Below are positions 1-7,349 of a stretch of DNA of 64,000 nucleotides, piece after piece. Each line of letters opens with the position of its first letter. Positions within the stretch are counted from its first letter, which is position 1. A program made the position numbers and the translations under genes. Source of the stretch: Candidatus Bathyarchaeia archaeon (GTDB lineage: Archaea; Thermoproteota; Bathyarchaeia; Bathyarchaeales; Bathycorpusculaceae). Where the stretch lies: positions 62,001 through 126,000 of the forward strand of contig JAVYUU010000003.1 in NCBI GenBank assembly GCA_038728085.1, read 5' to 3'. Under the pieces are notes generated by a model. That model saw only the letters and a program-made list of their open reading frames with translations. It was not told the DNA's origin and did not search any database.

Positions 1-337
1 GGATTAGGACACGGACAACCGCGTCCACCATGCCCACATCGGCTTTCGCAGGGTAAACCATGACAAAGTAATGACCATTAAAGTGGTAAAGTTTAACCGT
101 TCCAAGGCTGCCGTTTAGGGTTACGGCTTCCACACCGCCTATGGCTTCAGCCCTCTCGAAAATGTCGTCAAAAGCGTCCACCACGTGAACCATGACCTTT
201 TGCGGAGTGCCCTCGTCTCCTGCGATTATTTCGCCGCTTTCATTGTAGACAAAGGCGTGTCGGATATCTGGGCAGACGTTCCGCATTTCCTCTAGGGCGC
301 TGTTTAGGGCTGTATTGTAGATTTCGCCATAATCCAT
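1..337 (-). CDS. Roadblock/LC7-domain protein (3' end outside window)
   Basis: The reading frame begins at ATG 337 (MDYGEIYNTALNSALEEM) and runs off the left edge, giving about 112 residues. It has the roadblock/LC7 pattern: an N-terminal helix, then FVYNESGEIIAG, then a second helix and the strands VEAVTLNG, TVKLYHFNG and YFVMVYPAKADVG. In archaea such proteins are usually small dimeric partners of GTPases or of polarity and motility modules. That role is family knowledge and nothing here proves a partner. A GGGTGA ribosome binding site lies at about 343-348. The coiled-coil gene is 31 nt upstream on the same strand, so the two are probably cotranscribed. Confidence 0.75.
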   Translation of the reverse strand, partial: MDYGEIYNTALNSALEEMRNVCPDIRHAFVYNESGEIIAGDEGTPQKVMVHVVDAFDDIFERAEAIGGVEAVTLNGSLGTVKLYHFNGHYFVMVYPAKADVGMVDAVVRVLI

Positions 338-368
338 GAAAATTCACCCTTTAACGTGGCTGAAAATG

Positions 369-794
369 CTAGGTTATTTTGAAGAGGATGCGCTCCGGCA
401 CACCATCGTTCTCCACAACGATATACTTTAGCCCTTCAGTGTCGCCAAGCTGATCCAACCACTTGAGGGCTTCTCTGGCCTTCTGAAGCATCAAAAGCCG
501 CTCCTGATAGCTGCGAACCACCTGCTCTATGGCTGTCAATTCATGGAAGGGGTTGGCATCCAACACTATGCTTAGGTTGCCAACAGTCACTTCGCCGAGG
601 CTTTCAGCTGCCGTCTTCTTTCCAGCCAACTTCATGACCACTTCGCGGATTTTCTTTGATTTCTCGGCTAAAGCCCTAATCTCGTCTAGGCGGCGCAAAT
701 ACTCGCCCAGAGTGCTTTTGGTTTCGGCAATCTGCTTTTCTAGGGTTTCGGCTATATCCTGCGCCGAAGCATACTCCTTTAACTCAACCACCAT
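369..794 (-). CDS. Coiled-coil protein, prefoldin-like helix-strand-helix layout
   Basis: The product is about 141 residues of unknown function. I place the start at ATG 794 (MVVELKEYASAQ) because a GGAGGTG ribosome binding site sits at 803-809. A frame extension to 821 would put that site inside the gene. Residues 1-55 form a charged helix likely to coil (ETLEKQIAETKSTLGEYLRRLDE in part), followed by strands around VTVGNLSIVLD. A second helix of about 35 residues and terminal strands (KYIVVENDG, ERILFKIT) follow. This layout resembles prefoldin or another small coiled-coil scaffold, but I do not recognise the family. Its tight link to the roadblock gene suggests a shared complex. Confidence 0.65.
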   Translation of the reverse strand: MVVELKEYASAQDIAETLEKQIAETKSTLGEYLRRLDEIRALAEKSKKIREVVMKLAGKKTAAESLGEVTVGNLSIVLDANPFHELTAIEQVVRSYQERLLMLQKAREALKWLDQLGDTEGLKYIVVENDGVPERILFKIT

Positions 795-891
795 ATTGCT
801 TACACCTCCAACATCACGCAAACAATAGATGGGGAAACTAGACGGAACCTAACACCCTACCCCCAATCCCAACGCGAAAGGCAAAGAAAAG

Positions 892-1305
892 CTATGAACT
901 TGGCGCAACAGCCGAGTAGTAGAACTGATTGCCCTTTGAAGTTACAACACGCACTTGATAGTTGCTTCCAGGGCTCCAAGTAAATGACACTTGAACTTCT
1001 TTTTGACTATTGGCGGGCACCGTTACATCAGATGCTAACAAATCTCCACTGGGGGTTGAGCCTCCAGCTATGTGTATTTCGGTTACTGTTATTGGTGCTG
1101 TACCTGTGTTTTGCAGGGTCACGTTTACTTTTCCACCACTCACGAATTCTACTTGGGTTATTTGTAGTTGTTCTGTTGCTGTGAATGTGAAGGTTAGGGC
1201 TCCCATCCATGCGGCTACGGCGATGCTGACGGCGACGGTTACGGCGATGAGTATGATGGTTGCTACTACGGGGCTTAGGGCTTTCCTACTCTTGAATAGT
1301 TTCAT
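892..1305 (-). CDS. Type IV pilin-like protein with class III signal
   Basis: This 137-residue protein starts MKLFKSRKALSPVVATI. A short basic leader (KSRKA) precedes about 25 hydrophobic residues (IILIAVTVAVSIAVAAWMGAL), which is the class III signal that archaeal prepilin peptidases cut, here after Ala9. The SPVVATIILIAVTVA stretch is the hallmark of archaeal pilins and archaellins. The remainder is a beta-rich extracellular domain (VNVTLQNTGTAPITVTEIHIAGG). It stands 46 kb from the secretion cluster at 47-61 kb, which encodes a matching peptidase, ATPase and platform. A TATA-like TTTAAAT lies about 56 nt upstream. Confidence 0.85.
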   Translation of the reverse strand: MKLFKSRKALSPVVATIILIAVTVAVSIAVAAWMGALTFTFTATEQLQITQVEFVSGGKVNVTLQNTGTAPITVTEIHIAGGSTPSGDLLASDVTVPANSQKEVQVSFTWSPGSNYQVRVVTSKGNQFYYSAVAPSS

Positions 1306-1658
1306 TTTCTTTCATATCCCTCCTTGTTTGTTGTCGTGTATGTTAGTGGAAACTGAGAATTTAAATCTTACGACTTAATACACCATATTAACTATTTGTA
1401 AAACAAAACAACAACACCAAACCACAAAAACTAGAGAGGGATAACCACTATTGGCTAAACCACCAACCAAACCAACATAAAAATCCAGAAAAACATCCCC
1501 TCACCACAAAAACCCAAATAGGGCAGTGTTTGGGGGTTAAATAACAAAGCACAAACATAACTTCAAGTCGAAAACGGGCAAGCAAAGAACCTTTAATAAC
1601 AAATCTGCAAACCTACTAAACCAAGACTCGCAAAGAGAAGAAGCCCTAACGCTGCTGG
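1306..1658. other. 353-nt gene-free stretch
   Basis: No convincing coding frame or tRNA is visible. The right part lies downstream of the minus-strand winged-helix gene. Read on the minus strand it contains repeated T runs between about 1480 and 1520, which could act as archaeal transcription terminators. The left part holds the promoter region of the pilin gene, with TTTAAAT at about 1360-1366 next to a CTTACGACTTA element. The plus strand is unusually rich in A and C (CAACAACACCAAACCAC). Nothing more can be supported. Confidence 0.5.
1360..1373 (-). promoter_or_regulatory. Putative TATA/BRE promoter of pilin gene
   Basis: On the plus strand the segment TTAAATCTTACGA occupies 1361-1373. Its near copy TTAAATATTACGT lies at 58421-58433, upstream of the secretion ATPase. 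In both places it is about 47-56 nt upstream of a minus-strand start codon, the expected place for a TATA box with its flanking element. The assignment is from pattern and position only. Confidence 0.45.
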
Positions 1659-2003
1659 CTATTTCTCCAGTTTATCAAAGAACTCCAGCAGAAGCTTCGC
1701 CACCTTCTCGCCTAGCTCAGTCTTCTCATACTTCTTCTTCAATGGATCTAAGCGCTCGCTTTTCGCCAAACCAAGCTCCTCAATCTCAATCATCCTAGCC
1801 CTGAAAGTGCCATCACTCAACGTTAAACCATTCTCCCGCATAAACTCCTTAGCCTCTTTCCACTTCCCCCGCCCCAAATAGAGCAGGAAAATACAGTCAA
1901 TAGCATGATCCTTCTCAAGCATAGCCTTAATCGCCGAAAGCTTCGGATCCGTCAATATACGCCGAATCTTCTCCTCTTCTCCACTCCCAACCATACAAAC
2001 CAA
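1659..2003 (-). CDS. Small winged-helix DNA-binding protein
   Basis: The 114-residue product (TTG start at 2003, or ATG at 1994) looks all-helical with a winged-helix layout: ILTDPKLSAIKAMLEKDHAIDCIFLLYLGRGKWKEAKEFM, then a recognition-helix region LSDGTFRARMIEIEELGLAKSE and a C-terminal helix ELGEKVAKLLLEFFDKL. The pairing of IEELGLAK with ELGEKVAK is typical of ArsR/PadR/HxlR-like archaeal regulators. It may be a transcription regulator acting nearby, but I cannot name the family or a target. Its promoter shares a 13-base TATA-region sequence with a pilin gene (see 2047-2059). Confidence 0.6.
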   Translation of the reverse strand: MVCMVGSGEEEKIRRILTDPKLSAIKAMLEKDHAIDCIFLLYLGRGKWKEAKEFMRENGLTLSDGTFRARMIEIEELGLAKSERLDPLKKKYEKTELGEKVAKLLLEFFDKLEK

Positions 2004-2046
2004 CCTTCCAATGCCCTTGTCTGTTATAGGCTGTTCTGCTTAAAAG

Positions 2047-2059
2047 ATTTAACCTATAT
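2047..2059 (-). promoter_or_regulatory. Putative TATA region shared with pilin promoter
   Basis: The plus-strand 13-mer ATTTAACCTATAT occurs here and again at 48708-48720. Here its near end is 44 nt upstream of the TTG start of the winged-helix gene (53 nt from the alternative ATG). At the second site it is 43 nt upstream of the pilin ATG at 48665. Read on the minus strand it is ATATAGGTTAAAT, compatible with a TATA box. Confidence 0.45.
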
Positions 2060-2174
2060 TACGATTTATGACTTATTATAAAGCATTACAAGTTAACTCC
2101 ACCACATCATTTCAAACCCGGAAACAACGGCGGAAACGGCAAACCCTTAAATTTTGAAGACAAAAATATCAAGC

Positions 2175-2951
2175 GTGGTTGAAGGACCAACAGCCAAAGC
2201 ATATGCAATAAAAATCACAACAAACTTCCAAGACGAAACCATCACAGAAATCTACACAAAATCCAAAAGAGTCTTCATACCCCTAGAGAAAATCCTTGGA
2301 AAAAGATTTCTGGAGGCAGATTCCCTAGGCAAAAACATCCTCCTATTCTTTAACGGTGATACAGCCATCAGAATCCACCTGATGATGTTCGGAGCCATCC
2401 ACATCTACGAAATAAACGAACCGCTCCAAAAACCAAAAGAAAGAGTGAGACTGATGGCAACAGGCGAAAAGAAGAAGCTCGTTGTCTACAATGCACCCAT
2501 CATCGAAGTGGACTACAGAGATAAAATTCTACAGAGGTTGAAGGGGGAGCTTGGCCCAGATCCTTTAAGCGGCGAATGTGACAAAGCAAAAGCCATCAGA
2601 AACATCATGAATCACCCAGACCAGAAAATTGGCGTAGCCTTACTAAACCAATCCGTCATAGCAGGCATCGGCAACATTTTAAGGAATGAAATTCTCTTCA
2701 GAGCTAAAGTGCATCCGGATAGAACCATCGCAAGCCTTTCCCTCCAAGAAATCGAGAAGATTGTCGATTACACTGAACAGATAAGCAGGGAATTTTTAAA
2801 CCGCAAGCTTCAAGGCAAGGGAATCAAAGATCTACTTTCCGTCTACAACAGGTTCAGCGGTTTCTGCATGGTTTGCGGGCACCCAATCAAATTTTACATG
2901 CAGAAGCCCATTAACAGGAAAACTTTTGTCTGCGAGAATTGCCAGAAGTAG
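2175..2951 (+). CDS. Fpg/Nei-family DNA glycosylase with N-terminal Val
   Basis: This is a base-excision-repair bifunctional DNA glycosylase/AP lyase of about 258 residues. I place the start at GTG 2175, because that gives MVEGPTAKAYA, aligning with the invariant N-terminal MPEGP of Fpg/Nei. A TTG seven codons upstream (2154) would bury the nucleophile. Other family features are SLGKNILLFF (conserved Lys), RIHLMMFG, the helix-two-turn-helix KIGVALLNQSVIAGIGN (about 155-172), and a C-terminal zinc finger with CMVCG and CENCQ, including the conserved Arg in INRKTF. The usual Pro nucleophile is Val, as in the vertebrate NEIL3 protein. It stands alone, divergent from the winged-helix gene. Confidence 0.85.
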   Translation: MVEGPTAKAYAIKITTNFQDETITEIYTKSKRVFIPLEKILGKRFLEADSLGKNILLFFNGDTAIRIHLMMFGAIHIYEINEPLQKPKERVRLMATGEKKKLVVYNAPIIEVDYRDKILQRLKGELGPDPLSGECDKAKAIRNIMNHPDQKIGVALLNQSVIAGIGNILRNEILFRAKVHPDRTIASLSLQEIEKIVDYTEQISREFLNRKLQGKGIKDLLSVYNRFSGFCMVCGHPIKFYMQKPINRKTFVCENCQK

Positions 2952-2962
2952 ATTAACCGCTT

Positions 2963-4093
2963 TTAAGCCGTTTCCTTGAGAATTTTGACATCGAATTCAA
3001 CGCCCGCCCTTTTCCCCTCCTCCATCAGCTCCCTCAAAACTTCTCTATGGATCGGTATCCCTATCCGCCTCCTTGTTTCCATGGTTAGCCAAGCCTTCTC
3101 CCCGGGAATCCAAACCTCAACATCCTCAGAAATCTTCGGTAAACCTTTCACATAGCGCTTATACTCCTCAACCCTATCGAGGAAATAGTCCAAGGACGTT
3201 AGCCTCTCTATATTTATGGCCATCATGAAGTGCCCCACGTTAGCCCGCTCTTTCTCCGTCGTATGCCTCACATGCCTGCCATAATTAGCCCCAGTTAACA
3301 CGCCGCACAAAATGTCCACAACGAGCGCCAAACCTGACCCCTTATGACCGCCAAAAATCTCGCCAAGTCCTCCTAGTGGCAGCAAAGCTCCCTTCCTAAC
3401 CAAAACTTCCTTAGGATCGTCAATGGGCTTGCCCTCCGGAGACAAGGCCCAGCCAAAGGGTATTCTTCTCCCCTCCTTAGCGTAAACCTCAATTTTTCCA
3501 ATGGGCACAACGCTTGTCGCTGCATCAAAAAGTATGGGCGGAGGCCTCCTTGTTGGAAAACCCACAGCTATAGGGTTTGTCCCAATATTCCTACCAACGG
3601 TGTGCGTGTAAGCCACCAAAGCCTCCGAGTTGGTCATCACAATGCCAATCATACTCCGTTCCATAGCCTGAAGAGCATAATAACCAGCCATACCGAAGTG
3701 ATGACTGTTCCTGACGCCCACAACGGATACACCAGCCCCGCGAGCCTTTTCAACAGCCAAATCCATAGCCCTATAGGCAACCACCTGCCCCAACCCAGAA
3801 TCTCCATCAACCAGCGCAGTGGAGGCTGACTCACCCACAACCTTAATGTTAGGTTTGGGATTCACAGAGCCCGCTTGAAGACCGCGGGTGTACCTTCCAA
3901 GCCTCTGAACCCCATGGCTTTCAACCCCCATAAGATCAGCAAATACAAGCACGTCGGCAGCAATACGCGAGGCATCTTCAGGAACACTGTAAGAGGCAAA
4001 GACTGCGGCTACAAAATCCCTCAGAGACTGATGATCAACCCTCACATACTCCTCTGGTGGCGCCGGAACGGTCTTCTCATACAGTTTGATCAA
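2963..4093 (-). CDS. Malate/L-lactate dehydrogenase family (type 2) oxidoreductase
   Basis: The product of about 376 residues is an NAD(P)-dependent 2-hydroxyacid dehydrogenase of the Ldh2/MDG2 family, which includes archaeal malate, sulfolactate and ureidoglycolate dehydrogenases. Family signatures are RVDHQSLRDFVAAVF, ADLMGVESHGVQRL, VVGVRNSHHFGMAGYYA (catalytic His), IGTNPIAVGFPT, LFDAATSVV and GGHKGSGLALVVDILCG. The substrate cannot be told from sequence. I favour the TTG at 4093 because GGTGGGG lies at 4099-4105; an earlier TTG at 4126 is also open. The small nuclease-like gene ends just upstream on the same strand. Confidence 0.85.
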   Translation of the reverse strand: MIKLYEKTVPAPPEEYVRVDHQSLRDFVAAVFASYSVPEDASRIAADVLVFADLMGVESHGVQRLGRYTRGLQAGSVNPKPNIKVVGESASTALVDGDSGLGQVVAYRAMDLAVEKARGAGVSVVGVRNSHHFGMAGYYALQAMERSMIGIVMTNSEALVAYTHTVGRNIGTNPIAVGFPTRRPPPILFDAATSVVPIGKIEVYAKEGRRIPFGWALSPEGKPIDDPKEVLVRKGALLPLGGLGEIFGGHKGSGLALVVDILCGVLTGANYGRHVRHTTEKERANVGHFMMAINIERLTSLDYFLDRVEEYKRYVKGLPKISEDVEVWIPGEKAWLTMETRRRIGIPIHREVLRELMEEGKRAGVEFDVKILKETA

Positions 4094-4129
4094 ATCAACC
4101 CCACCAAAATAGCAGTGCATGCACAACGT

Positions 4130-4471
4130 CTAAGAGGTTATATGCGCTATGAAAGTTTCAGGGGTGTACTGCAGTATCCCCCTAGCCTGGTAGGCAAAAC
4201 TTCTGGCAACAAGAACCTTCACGATTTTCTCTGGGAACAAACGCTGTCTAATGAGGAGTTCCAGGGCATGCGTATAGTTGCGGTTCAACTCCCGAACAGC
4301 CAAAACCTGCTGTTTGCGGGATAGGGCGTAATCCTTACATTCCACGAGATAAGCCAAGCTCATGTCGGGCTTAACCGCCAAAACATCGCAGTGATTCTGC
4401 CTCGTAAAAACTATGAAACCCTTTCTTCGAAAAGCCTCTGAAACGGCATCCTCAAGCAATGTGCCGCTCAT
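4130..4471 (-). CDS. Putative PD-(D/E)XK nuclease-fold protein
   Basis: This is 113 residues. The pattern is an N-terminal helix (GTLLEDAVSEAFRRKGF), then VFTRQNHCDVLAVKPDM, then LAYLVECKDY. The D...ECK arrangement (Asp near residue 29, Glu-Cys-Lys near 44-46) matches the metal-binding core of the restriction-endonuclease-like superfamily, which includes Mrr-type, Hjc and recombination nucleases. No DNA-binding domain or partner methylase is present. A nuclease role is an inference from these few residues. It ends a few nt before the dehydrogenase frame on the same strand. Confidence 0.55.
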   Translation of the reverse strand: MSGTLLEDAVSEAFRRKGFIVFTRQNHCDVLAVKPDMSLAYLVECKDYALSRKQQVLAVRELNRNYTHALELLIRQRLFPEKIVKVLVARSFAYQARGILQYTPETFIAHITS

Positions 4472-4537
4472 TTCAAGCCCAGCATAATGCTCCTTACAAT
4501 CTTGTTAAGTGTTTTTCGGTTCCATTGGACTAGGAAA

Positions 4538-4548
4538 GTTTAAATAAA
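4538..4548 (+). promoter_or_regulatory. TATA box of the rps13 operon
   Basis: GTTTAAATAAA preceded by purine-rich AGGAAA (BRE-like) stands about 40 nt upstream of the likely ATG of rps13 at 4582. With the usual archaeal spacing, transcription would start near 4565-4572. That argues against the upstream in-frame TTG at 4567 as the translation start. Confidence 0.6.
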
Positions 4549-4581
4549 CAGGGATTTACTTCTAGTTTGCTAAAACATTGG

Positions 4582-5064
4582 ATGAGTCAAATGTCAAGCC
4601 AAACAACCAGAGAATTCCGCCACATCCTCAGAATCACGGACACTGACGTAGATGGCACTCTAAAGGTGCCCTACGCCCTCAAAAGGATTAAGGGAATAAG
4701 CCTAAGCCTAGCCCGCGCCATACTGGCAAAGGCTGGAATAGACCCCCACATGAGAGCGGGATTCCTAACAGACGCTGAAATCGAGAAAATAGAGGAAATA
4801 ATAAAGAACCCAGTGAAACATGGCATACCAGGCTGGCTCTTAAATAGACGCAAAGACCTTGAAACCGGGAAAGACCTGCATCTCATAAGCGCAGACCTAA
4901 TTCTCAGAACAAAAATGGATATTGAAAAACTGAAGGAAATAAAGTCATGGCGAGGATACCGCCACGCCTACGGCTTGAAGGTTAGAGGACAAAGAACGAG
5001 GACAACTGGAAGAACCGGCAAAACCGTTGGAGTTAAAAAGAAAGCAGCCAAGGGAGGCAAGTAG
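4582..5064 (+). CDS. rps13: 30S ribosomal protein S13 (uS13)
   Basis: The protein of about 160 residues binds the head of the small subunit and contacts the large subunit. Family features are [38 protein letters not shown], and the basic C-terminal [24 protein letters not shown] 4582 or ATG 4591 is preferred over an upstream TTG because the TATA box predicts transcription starting beside the TTG. It opens the conserved archaeal run rps13-rps4-rps11-rpo3 and ends 2 nt before rps4. Confidence 0.97.
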   Translation: MSQMSSQTTREFRHILRITDTDVDGTLKVPYALKRIKGISLSLARAILAKAGIDPHMRAGFLTDAEIEKIEEIIKNPVKHGIPGWLLNRRKDLETGKDLHLISADLILRTKMDIEKLKEIKSWRGYRHAYGLKVRGQRTRTTGRTGKTVGVKKKAAKGGK

Positions 5065-5066
5065 CC

Positions 5067-5636
5067 ATGGGCGACCCTAAAAGGCAGAGGAAGAAGTATG
5101 AAACACCCAGATTCCCATGGCGCACAGACGTATTACAGGAAGAACTCAAACTTCTGGGGCAATATGGATTAAGAAACAAACGTGAATTGTGGCGCCATAA
5201 AACCATGCTCTCAAAGTTTAGGGGTATAGCCCGCTCCTTAATAGGCAAGCCTCCCGAAGAAAGAAAGAAAATGGAAGAGGAACTCCTCTCCCGCCTCAAA
5301 AAACTCGGCATAATCCATGAAACAGCAGTTCTAGACGACGTGCTAGATTTAACCGTTGAGGACATCCTTGAACGTAGACTCCAAACAATAGTCTTCAGAA
5401 AGGGACTGGCCAAAACAATACATCAAGCCCGCCAACTCATAACCCATGGGCACATAGCCATAGGAAATAGACGAGTAACCGTTCCAAGCTACCTAGTATC
5501 AAGGGAAGAGGAGGACAAGGTAAATTATGCACTTGACAGCCCACTGGCAAACTCAAGCCACCCACTACGCCAGATAATAGCGGTTGCCCCCACAGCCGCA
5601 ACAAGAGAAGGAAGCTCCGAGAGAGGTGAGGAGTAA
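5067..5636 (+). CDS. rps4: 30S ribosomal protein S4 (uS4)
   Basis: This 189-residue primary rRNA-binding protein has an archaeal N-terminus ([18 protein letters not shown]), a helical domain ([26 protein letters not shown]) and an S4 RNA-binding domain ([36 protein letters not shown], split here by position about 115-150). The length is normal for archaea. It is translationally packed between rps13 and rps11, 2 nt from each. Confidence 0.97.
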   Translation: MGDPKRQRKKYETPRFPWRTDVLQEELKLLGQYGLRNKRELWRHKTMLSKFRGIARSLIGKPPEERKKMEEELLSRLKKLGIIHETAVLDDVLDLTVEDILERRLQTIVFRKGLAKTIHQARQLITHGHIAIGNRRVTVPSYLVSREEEDKVNYALDSPLANSSHPLRQIIAVAPTAATREGSSERGEE

Positions 5637-5638
5637 AA

Positions 5639-6058
5639 ATGAGCAGCAGCGGAACAACCTCCACAACAAAGAAAACCGAAAAGTGGGGCGTAGTCCACAT
5701 TTACAGCTCCTACAACAACACGATAGTGCACATAACCGATCTTTCAGGAGCAGAAACCATAGCCCGCACATCCGGAGGAATGTTCGTAAAAGCCGACAGA
5801 CTAGAGTCCTCGCCCTACGCTGCCATGCGCGCAGCCACAGCAGCTGCGGAAATAGCCAAAGACAAAGGGATAACCGCCATCCACATAAAAGTTAGAGCGC
5901 CAGGCGGAACAGGACCGAGAACGCCTGGACCAGGCGCTCAGGCGGCTATAAGAGCCCTTGCAAGGGCTGGCTTTAGAATAGGCCGAATAGAAGAGGTTAC
6001 GCCCATACCCCACGATGGCACACGAAGACCCGGCGGTAGGAGAGGCAGAAGAGTCTAA
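5639..6058 (+). CDS. rps11: 30S ribosomal protein S11 (uS11)
   Basis: This 139-residue platform protein of the small subunit shows [20 protein letters not shown], the Thr/Ser-rich [13 protein letters not shown], the central [11 protein letters not shown] and the C-terminal [18 protein letters not shown] with [13 protein letters not shown]-type tail (here [14 protein letters not shown]). It is cotranscribed with rps4. It is followed by a 115-nt gap containing an inverted repeat before rpo3. Confidence 0.97.
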   Translation: MSSSGTTSTTKKTEKWGVVHIYSSYNNTIVHITDLSGAETIARTSGGMFVKADRLESSPYAAMRAATAAAEIAKDKGITAIHIKVRAPGGTGPRTPGPGAQAAIRALARAGFRIGRIEEVTPIPHDGTRRPGGRRGRRV

Positions 6059-6081
6059 ACCCAATTTTGCCAGCCACGTTT

Positions 6082-6113
6082 TGCACATTTCATAGAAAAA
6101 TTGAAATAATGCA
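6082..6113 (+). terminator. Inverted repeat after rps11, possible processing hairpin
   Basis: TGCACATTTCA (6082-6092) faces TGAAATAATGCA (6102-6113) across a 9-nt spacer, giving a stem of about ten pairs with one bulge. It is 24 nt after the rps11 stop. It could be a transcript-end or RNA-processing hairpin separating rps11 from rpo3. There is no strong T run after it, so a terminator role is unproven. Confidence 0.35.
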
Positions 6114-6173
6114 CTAGTATTCTATTCAACGGCATCACGGTTAAACCTCACATTTACGGTGGGTTAAAACCAA

Positions 6174-6995
6174 GTGGAAGTAAAAGTGTTAGAGAAAGAC
6201 GAGTTAAACATGCGCCTCCTAATAAAGGGAGTGGACACTTCGTTCATAAACGCCCTTAGGAGAAACGTTCTAGCCGAAGTTCCATGCATGGCAATAGACG
6301 AAGTGGTAATAATTGAAAACTCATCCGTGCTCAACGATGAAATAATAGCCCATAGGCTCGGGCTCATACCCCTAAAAACGGATCTAGACAGCTACAACCT
6401 TCCAGAAGAGTGCCCGTGCAAAAGCGAGTTTGGATGCAACCTATGCCGAGTAACATTGACGCTGGATCGGGAAGCAAAGGAGGGAACCATAACTGTTTAC
6501 TCGGGCGATCTTGTCTCCGAAAACCCGAACATAGTGCCCATAAGCGATAGAATCCCCATAGTCAAGCTTGCAAAGGGGCAAAAGTTGAGGCTTGAAGCCT
6601 ACGCAAGGCTTGGAAGAGGAAAAGACCATGCGAAATGGCAGCCTGTCTCCACATGCGCCTACAAATACCTCCCAAAGATAACCATTCACAAAAGCTGCGA
6701 CGCTTGCGGAAAATGTGTTGAAATATGCCCCAGAAAAGTTTTCGCCCAAAGAGGTGGAAAAATAGAGGTTCGCGATTTACTTGCATGCACTCTCTGTCAA
6801 GACTGTATGGACGCTTGTCCCAAAAACCCGCCAGCCATAGAAATCGAATGGGAAAGAGACATTTTCATATTTAACCTAGAATCCACAGGAGCCCTTCCAC
6901 CAGAAAGAATAATGATGGAGGCCGTTAAGGTCTTGAAGAAACACTTGACGGAGTTCATGTCCCAAATTGAGGTGCAGAAGCTTGAGGGAAACTAA
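6174..6995 (+). CDS. rpo3: RNA polymerase subunit Rpo3 (D) with ferredoxin-like domain
   Basis: This 273-residue protein (GTG start) forms the RNA polymerase assembly platform with Rpo11. The alpha-like part is recognisable from LLIKGVDTSFINALRRNVLAEVPCMAIDEV and HRLGLIPLKTDL. A CPCKSEFGCNLC knot lies near residues 82-93. At about residues 174-225 is an inserted double ferredoxin domain with two complete four-Cys motifs, CDACGKCVEICP and CTLCQDCMDAC, so two [4Fe-4S] clusters could bind. In archaea this domain is present in some lineages and partly lost in others. The gene overlaps rpl18e. Confidence 0.95.
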   Translation: MEVKVLEKDELNMRLLIKGVDTSFINALRRNVLAEVPCMAIDEVVIIENSSVLNDEIIAHRLGLIPLKTDLDSYNLPEECPCKSEFGCNLCRVTLTLDREAKEGTITVYSGDLVSENPNIVPISDRIPIVKLAKGQKLRLEAYARLGRGKDHAKWQPVSTCAYKYLPKITIHKSCDACGKCVEICPRKVFAQRGGKIEVRDLLACTLCQDCMDACPKNPPAIEIEWERDIFIFNLESTGALPPERIMMEAVKVLKKHLTEFMSQIEVQKLEGN

Positions 6996-7344
6996 AACGA
7001 CAAATCCGGAGCTTATAGGGCTTATTCGCTTCTTAAGAAAGCAGAGCCGTGAACACAAGGCGAAAATATGGAAAGCCATAGCTGAGAAACTGGCGGCTTC
7101 AAGGAGAAAGCGAGTAATTGTCAATATAAGCCGAATAAACAGATATACAAGCAAAAACGACACCGTTGTGGTTCCGGGAAAGGTTTTGGGTGCTGGTGAG
7201 CTGAATCACCCAGTGACGGTGGCAGCCTTCGCCTTCTCAGAAACTGCCAAGCAGAAAATAAAGAAGGCTAGAGGGAAGTGCCTAACAATACCCGAACTTG
7301 TCAAGAAAAATCCGAAAGGCTCAAATGTTAAGATTATAGGGTGA
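6982..7344 (+). CDS. rpl18e: 50S ribosomal protein L18e (eL18)
   Basis: About 120 residues starting from TTG 6982 (MRETKTTNPELIGLI). GAGGTG at 6969-6974 is a well-spaced ribosome binding site inside the end of rpo3, which decides this start over an upstream TTG at 6967. Typical features are KTNPELIGLIRFLRKQ, NISRINRYTSKNDTVVVPGKVLGAG and VAAFAFSETAKQKIKKARGKCLTI. It overlaps rpo3 by 14 nt, suggesting coupled translation. Confidence 0.95.
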   Translation: MRETKTTNPELIGLIRFLRKQSREHKAKIWKAIAEKLAASRRKRVIVNISRINRYTSKNDTVVVPGKVLGAGELNHPVTVAAFAFSETAKQKIKKARGKCLTIPELVKKNPKGSNVKIIG

Positions 7345-7349
7345 AGGCG

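Noticed and set aside
529-828. Open frame on the plus strand opposite the coiled-coil gene
   Set aside because: It mirrors the minus-strand coiled-coil gene, which has a GGAGGTG site and a sensible protein. The plus frame has no such site and a Ser/Arg-rich, unstructured translation.
1010-1378. Plus-strand frame over the pilin gene
   Set aside because: It overlaps the pilin, whose class III signal is unmistakable, and has no ribosome binding site of its own.
1306-1658. Possible non-coding RNA or CRISPR leader in the A/C-rich stretch
   Set aside because: No direct repeats of constant length, no palindrome of note and no promoter pair for an RNA gene can be seen. Only T-run terminator-like and TATA-like elements are supportable.
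4472-4566. tRNA or small RNA in the gap before rps13
   Set aside because: No acceptor-like stem, no GGTTCGAATCC-type T loop and no 3' CCA is visible here or in the other gaps over 100 nt. The gap is explained by the operon promoter.
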